Below are positions 5,506-7,950 of a stretch of DNA of 7,950 nt, piece after piece. Position 1 is the first letter of the stretch. The number at the start of each line of letters is the position of its first letter. The translations under genes were made by a program, and so were the position numbers. Where the stretch lies: NCBI GenBank assembly GCA_015494165.1, contig WGBS01000111.1:1-7950 (forward strand). The letters are read 5' to 3'. Source of the stretch: Gammaproteobacteria bacterium (lineage in GTDB: Bacteria > Pseudomonadota > Gammaproteobacteria > S144-34). The notes below the pieces were generated by a model. The model ran no database searches. It had not been told where the DNA came from and saw only the letters and a list, made by a program, of their open reading frames with translations.

Positions 5506-6648
5506 TCAGACGCCTACCGCACCGCGCCTGAGGGAATCGAGGGCGCCGGCGAGCGCGGCGAGGAAGCCGTCCACGTGGGCCTCCGTGGTGTCCTTGCCGA
5601 CGCTGACCCGGATGCTGCCGAGCGCCAGCTCCGGCGGCACCCCCATGGCGACGAGCACGTGGCTGGGCTCGGTCTTGCCCGTGTGGCAGGCCGAGCCGCT
5701 GGAGACCGCGTAGCCGGCGCGGTCGAGCGCCATGAGCAGGGTCTCCGACTCCACGCCCGCGACGCCCGCCATGACCGTGTTCGGCAGGCGCTCGGCGCCC
5801 GCGGCGAGGATCCTCACGCCGTCGAGGCGCGCGAGCCCGCGCTCGAGGCGCTCGCGCAGGGCGCGCATGTGCGCTGACCGCGTGGCGAGCTCGTCGGCGG
5901 CGAGCGCGGCGGCGGTGCCGAAGCCGACGATGCCCGCCACGTTGAGCGTGCCCGAGCGCAGCCCCTCCTCCTGCCCGCCGCCGACCAGCAGCGGCTCGAG
6001 CTCGAGGGCGCGGTCGCGCACCAGCGCCCCGACGCCCTGCGGGCCGTGGAGCTTGTGCGCCGAGAGCGTCAGCAGGTGCACGCCGAGCGCCGGGAAGTCC
6101 ACCGGGATCTTGCCGGCGGCCTGCACCGCGTCCGTGTGGACCACGGCGCCCGCCTCGCGCGCGCGCCGCGCGAGCGCCGCCACGTCCTGGATCACCCCCG
6201 TCTCGTTGTTGGCGAGCATGACGCTCACGAGCCGTGCGCCCTGGGCGAGCGCCGCATCGAGGCTCTCCGGCCGCACCCGCCCCTCGCCGTCCACCTCGAG
6301 CCACAGCACGCGCCTGCCCTGCCCCTCCAGACGCCGCGCCGGCTCCAGCACCGAGGGATGCTCGATGCGGCTCACCGCCACCGGGCCCGGCGGCAGGTGC
6401 GCCGCGGCCCCGAGCAGCGCGAGGTTGTTGGCCTCGGTGCCGCAGCCCGTGAAGACCACCTGCTGCGGCGCGGCGCCGACGAGGGCGGCCACCTGCTCGC
6501 GGGCGGCGTCCACCGCCATGCGCGTGGCGCGCCCGAAGCGGTGCGGGCTCGCGGGGTTGCCGTAGATCTCCCCCAGGTAGGGCAGCATGGCCTCGCGCAC
6601 CCGCGCATCGAGCGGCGTCGTGGCGTTGTGGTCGAGGTAGACGGGCAT
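5506..6648 (-). CDS. iscS: Cysteine desulfurase, IscS/NifS family (short NifS-like form)
   Basis: PLP enzyme that takes sulfur from L-cysteine as a protein-bound persulfide, releasing alanine, to feed Fe-S cluster and thio-cofactor synthesis. The 380-residue product shows the N-terminal YLDHNATTPLD and the PLP-stacking His97 in IEHPSV. PLP contacts include Asn148, Asp173 and Gln176, and the Schiff-base Lys199 lies in SAHKLHGPQG. The persulfide Cys321 is in SSGSACHTGKTEPSHVL, a class I desulfurase loop. It ends shortly after the catalytic fold, at DSLRRGAVGV. It thus lacks the roughly 20-residue C-terminal tail that E. coli IscS (404 residues) uses to dock IscU. Several segments (FTGCGTEANN, ANNETGVIQDV, HTDAVQAAGK) resemble NifS more than enterobacterial IscS. 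It starts 7 bases after iscR with no clear Shine-Dalgarno, so translation is probably coupled. The symbol is given by position; a NifS-like name would also be defensible. Confidence 0.93.
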   Translation of the reverse strand: MPVYLDHNATTPLDARVREAMLPYLGEIYGNPASPHRFGRATRMAVDAAREQVAALVGAAPQQVVFTGCGTEANNLALLGAAAHLPPGPVAVSRIEHPSVLEPARRLEGQGRRVLWLEVDGEGRVRPESLDAALAQGARLVSVMLANNETGVIQDVAALARRAREAGAVVHTDAVQAAGKIPVDFPALGVHLLTLSAHKLHGPQGVGALVRDRALELEPLLVGGGQEEGLRSGTLNVAGIVGFGTAAALAADELATRSAHMRALRERLERGLARLDGVRILAAGAERLPNTVMAGVAGVESETLLMALDRAGYAVSSGSACHTGKTEPSHVLVAMGVPPELALGSIRVSVGKDTTEAHVDGFLAALAGALDSLRRGAVGV

Positions 6649-6655
6649 GGGGCGG

Positions 6656-7099
6656 TCAGGCGCGCGGCGGCGCCACGGCCACGCCCGCGGGCCGCCGCGG
6701 CGCCTCGCGCGTGAGGTCGGCGAGCGAGATGCCGCCGAGGAAGCGGCGGATCTCCTCGCTCAGCTCCCACCACAGCTCGTGCGTGAGGCAGGGCAGCCCC
6801 CCGTCGCAGTCGCCGCGTCCCCCGCAGCGCGTCGCGTCCACGCGCTCGTCGACCGCGGCCATCACCTCGGCGACGCTGATGCGCTCGGGGGGGCGCGCGA
6901 GGCTGTAGCCGCCGCCGGGCCCGCGCGCGCTGCGCACCAGCCCGTGCTGGCGCAGGCGCGTGAAGAGCTGCTCGAGGTAGGACAGCGAGATGCCCTGGCG
7001 CCGCGAGATGCTCGCGAGCGGCACCGGGCCCCCTTCCCCGTGGAGCGCGAGGTCGAGCATCGCCGTGACGGCGTAGCGGCCCTTGGTGGTGAGCCTCAT
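6656..7099 (-). CDS. iscR: IscR, Fe-S-sensing Rrf2-family transcription regulator
   Basis: Rrf2-family winged-helix repressor/activator whose 2Fe-2S cluster reports Fe-S status and controls the isc and, in many species, suf genes. The 147-residue product starts MRLTTKGRYAVTAMLDLALH, as in E. coli, with the DNA-recognition region at about 26-60 (ISRRQGISLSYLEQLFTRLR). The cluster ligands Cys92, Cys98, Cys104 and His107 lie in TRCGGRGDCDGGLPCLTH and match E. coli numbering. So it should be a cluster-binding IscR rather than a generic Rrf2 protein. The ATG overlaps the cysE stop as ATGA, with a GGGGAGGG ribosome site upstream. Because cysE precedes it without a gap, autoregulation would act at the promoter upstream of cysE, which lies mostly outside the window. 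The C-terminal tail is Pro/Arg-rich and unremarkable. Confidence 0.96.
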   Translation of the reverse strand: MRLTTKGRYAVTAMLDLALHGEGGPVPLASISRRQGISLSYLEQLFTRLRQHGLVRSARGPGGGYSLARPPERISVAEVMAAVDERVDATRCGGRGDCDGGLPCLTHELWWELSEEIRRFLGGISLADLTREAPRRPAGVAVAPPRA

Positions 7100-7914
7100 G
7101 CGCCCTCCCCTTCCTTTCCGGCAGCCTTTTGCCCCTCCTCGCGCTCGGCGCGCTCCGTCTCGGGCGTCGCCGCCCCGATCTCGCACGGGCCGAGGGCCGG
7201 AAGCTGGAGGTCGGCGATCTCGGCGCCGAGCTGCTTGAGGGCCGTGCACATCTCCTCGAGCTTGGCGTCGAGGGCGTGGAGGTGGTCGAGCATGCCGTTG
7301 ATGGCGGTGGCGACGGGGTCCGGCATGTCGGGCGTGAGGCCGTAGGCGTCGAAGCCGATCTTCTCGGCCATGCGCCGGCGGCGGGCCTCCTGCTCGGGCG
7401 TCGGGCGCACGACGATGCGCCCCGGCACGCCCACCACGGTGGCGCCCGCCGGCACGTCCTTGAGGACCACGGCGTTGGAGCCGATGCGGGCGCCGTCGCC
7501 CACCGTGATCGGGCCGAGCACCTTGGCGCCGGCGCCGACCACGACGTTGTTGCCGAGGGTCGGGTGGCGCTTTCCCTTGCGCCAGCTCGTGCCGCCGAGC
7601 GTCACGCCGTGGTAGAGCGTGCAGTCGTCGCCGATCTCGGCCGTCTCCCCGATGACCACGCCCATGCCGTGGTCGATGAAGAAGCGCCGGCCGATGCGCG
7701 CCGCCGGGTGAATCTCGATCCCTGTCAGCCAGCGCCCCAGCGTCGAGAGCCAGCGCGCGAGCCAGCGCAGCCCGTGGTTCCACAGCCAGTGGCTGAGGCG
7801 GTGGAGCTGCACGGCGTGCACGCCGGGGTAGGTGGTGAGGACCTCCAGCACGTTGCGCGCGGCCGGGTCGCGCTCGAAGACGCACTGGATGTCCTCGCGC
7901 AGACGCTCGAACAT
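7096..7914 (-). CDS. cysE: Serine O-acetyltransferase (EpsC/NifP-type CysE)
   Basis: Acetylates L-serine with acetyl-CoA to O-acetylserine, the precursor that cysteine synthase converts to cysteine in the cytoplasm. The 272-residue product has the short-N-terminal EpsC/NifP layout. A helical region covers residues 1-65, including NVLEVLTTYPGVHAVQLHRL. A left-handed beta-helix of hexapeptide repeats covers about 66-165, including AEIGDDCTLYHGVTLGGT and PITVGDGARIGSNAVVLKDV. Catalytic residues are visible as Asp81-His82 in FIDHGMGVVIGETAEIG and His117 in GKRHPTLG. A tail of about 100 residues follows, with a likely helical segment (MLDHLHALDAKLEEMCTALK) and a charged end. Such tails occur in isc-linked CysE proteins of gammaproteobacteria. 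The ATG at 7914 has GGAGG 10 bases upstream. It heads the operon and overlaps iscR by 4 bases, linking cysteine supply to the desulfurase two genes on. Confidence 0.95.
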   Translation of the reverse strand: MFERLREDIQCVFERDPAARNVLEVLTTYPGVHAVQLHRLSHWLWNHGLRWLARWLSTLGRWLTGIEIHPAARIGRRFFIDHGMGVVIGETAEIGDDCTLYHGVTLGGTSWRKGKRHPTLGNNVVVGAGAKVLGPITVGDGARIGSNAVVLKDVPAGATVVGVPGRIVVRPTPEQEARRRRMAEKIGFDAYGLTPDMPDPVATAINGMLDHLHALDAKLEEMCTALKQLGAEIADLQLPALGPCEIGAATPETERAEREEGQKAAGKEGEGA

Positions 7915-7940
7915 GGACGCTGGCCCTCCGTCGGGCGGGC

Positions 7941-7946
7941 AGTATA
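7941..7946 (-). promoter_or_regulatory. Candidate -10 box of the cysE-iscR-iscS-iscA promoter
   Basis: On the minus strand TATACT lies 26 bases upstream of the cysE ATG, preceded by GGTG. It matches the sigma70 -10 consensus at 5 of 6 positions and is conspicuous in GC-rich DNA. The matching -35 box and any IscR operator would lie beyond the right edge, so the call is partial. Confidence 0.45.
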
Positions 7947-7950
7947 CACC

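Noticed and set aside
5093..6304. A 403-codon minus-strand frame that would fuse a long N-terminal region to IscA
   Set aside because: The upstream part is an out-of-frame reading of iscS. IscA itself begins at 5416 with a good ribosome site and family-typical N-terminus and length.
6656..7885. A 409-codon minus-strand frame that would fuse a long N-terminal region to IscR
   Set aside because: The upstream part is a shadow of cysE. IscR starts at 7099 with a family-typical N-terminus and a ribosome site.
1..7950. CRISPR array, defence system, insertion sequence, prophage, tRNA or rRNA gene
   Set aside because: None seen. All coding space is taken by recognised core genes, and no spaced direct repeats or transposase-like frames are present.

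Overview
The window is chromosomal housekeeping DNA from a very GC-rich gammaproteobacterium. The order ndk-rlmN-pilF-rodZ-hisS, with a cysE-iscR-iscS-iscA cluster beside it, is a gammaproteobacterial arrangement. Protein details such as the three IscR cysteines, the PilF lipoprotein and the RodZ architecture fit that class, and a Chromatiales/Ectothiorhodospiraceae-like lineage is a reasonable but unproven guess. Coding density is high. Nine genes fill almost everything, and I see no mobile element, tRNA, rRNA, CRISPR array or phage gene.

Layout, left to right: positions 1-4256 carry a five-gene minus-strand operon, read right to left as ndk, rlmN, pilF, rodZ, hisS. hisS runs off the left edge. 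The genes are joined by a 4-nt gap or by 4- to 17-nt overlaps. Positions 4257-4490 are a regulatory region with two back-to-back promoters: a sigma70-type promoter for ndk on the minus strand and a near-consensus sigma32 heat-shock promoter for hsp20 on the plus strand. hsp20 (4491-4937) is the only plus-strand gene and ends at a strong intrinsic terminator. Positions 4938-5092 are a convergent intergenic region with several hairpins. Positions 5093-7914 carry a second minus-strand operon, read cysE, iscR, iscS, iscA, with the -10 box of a probable promoter at the extreme right edge.

Functionally, the right-hand operon links cysteine synthesis (serine O-acetyltransferase) to sulfur mobilisation from cysteine (desulfurase), an A-type Fe-S carrier and the Fe-S-sensing repressor IscR. 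The left-hand operon holds nucleotide homeostasis (Ndk), rRNA/tRNA adenine methylation (RlmN, itself a radical SAM Fe-S enzyme), type IV pilus secretin assembly (PilF), cell-shape control (RodZ) and histidyl-tRNA charging (HisS). Hsp20 is an independent heat-shock unit placed between them.

I found no undescribed system. The points worth a second look are two departures from the usual gene order and the regulatory region. The isc cluster lacks iscU, hscB, hscA and fdx, and its desulfurase is of the shorter NifS-like kind without the IscU-docking tail. ispG is missing between rodZ and hisS. The hsp20/ndk intergenic region packs two promoters and two large hairpins into about 230 bases.
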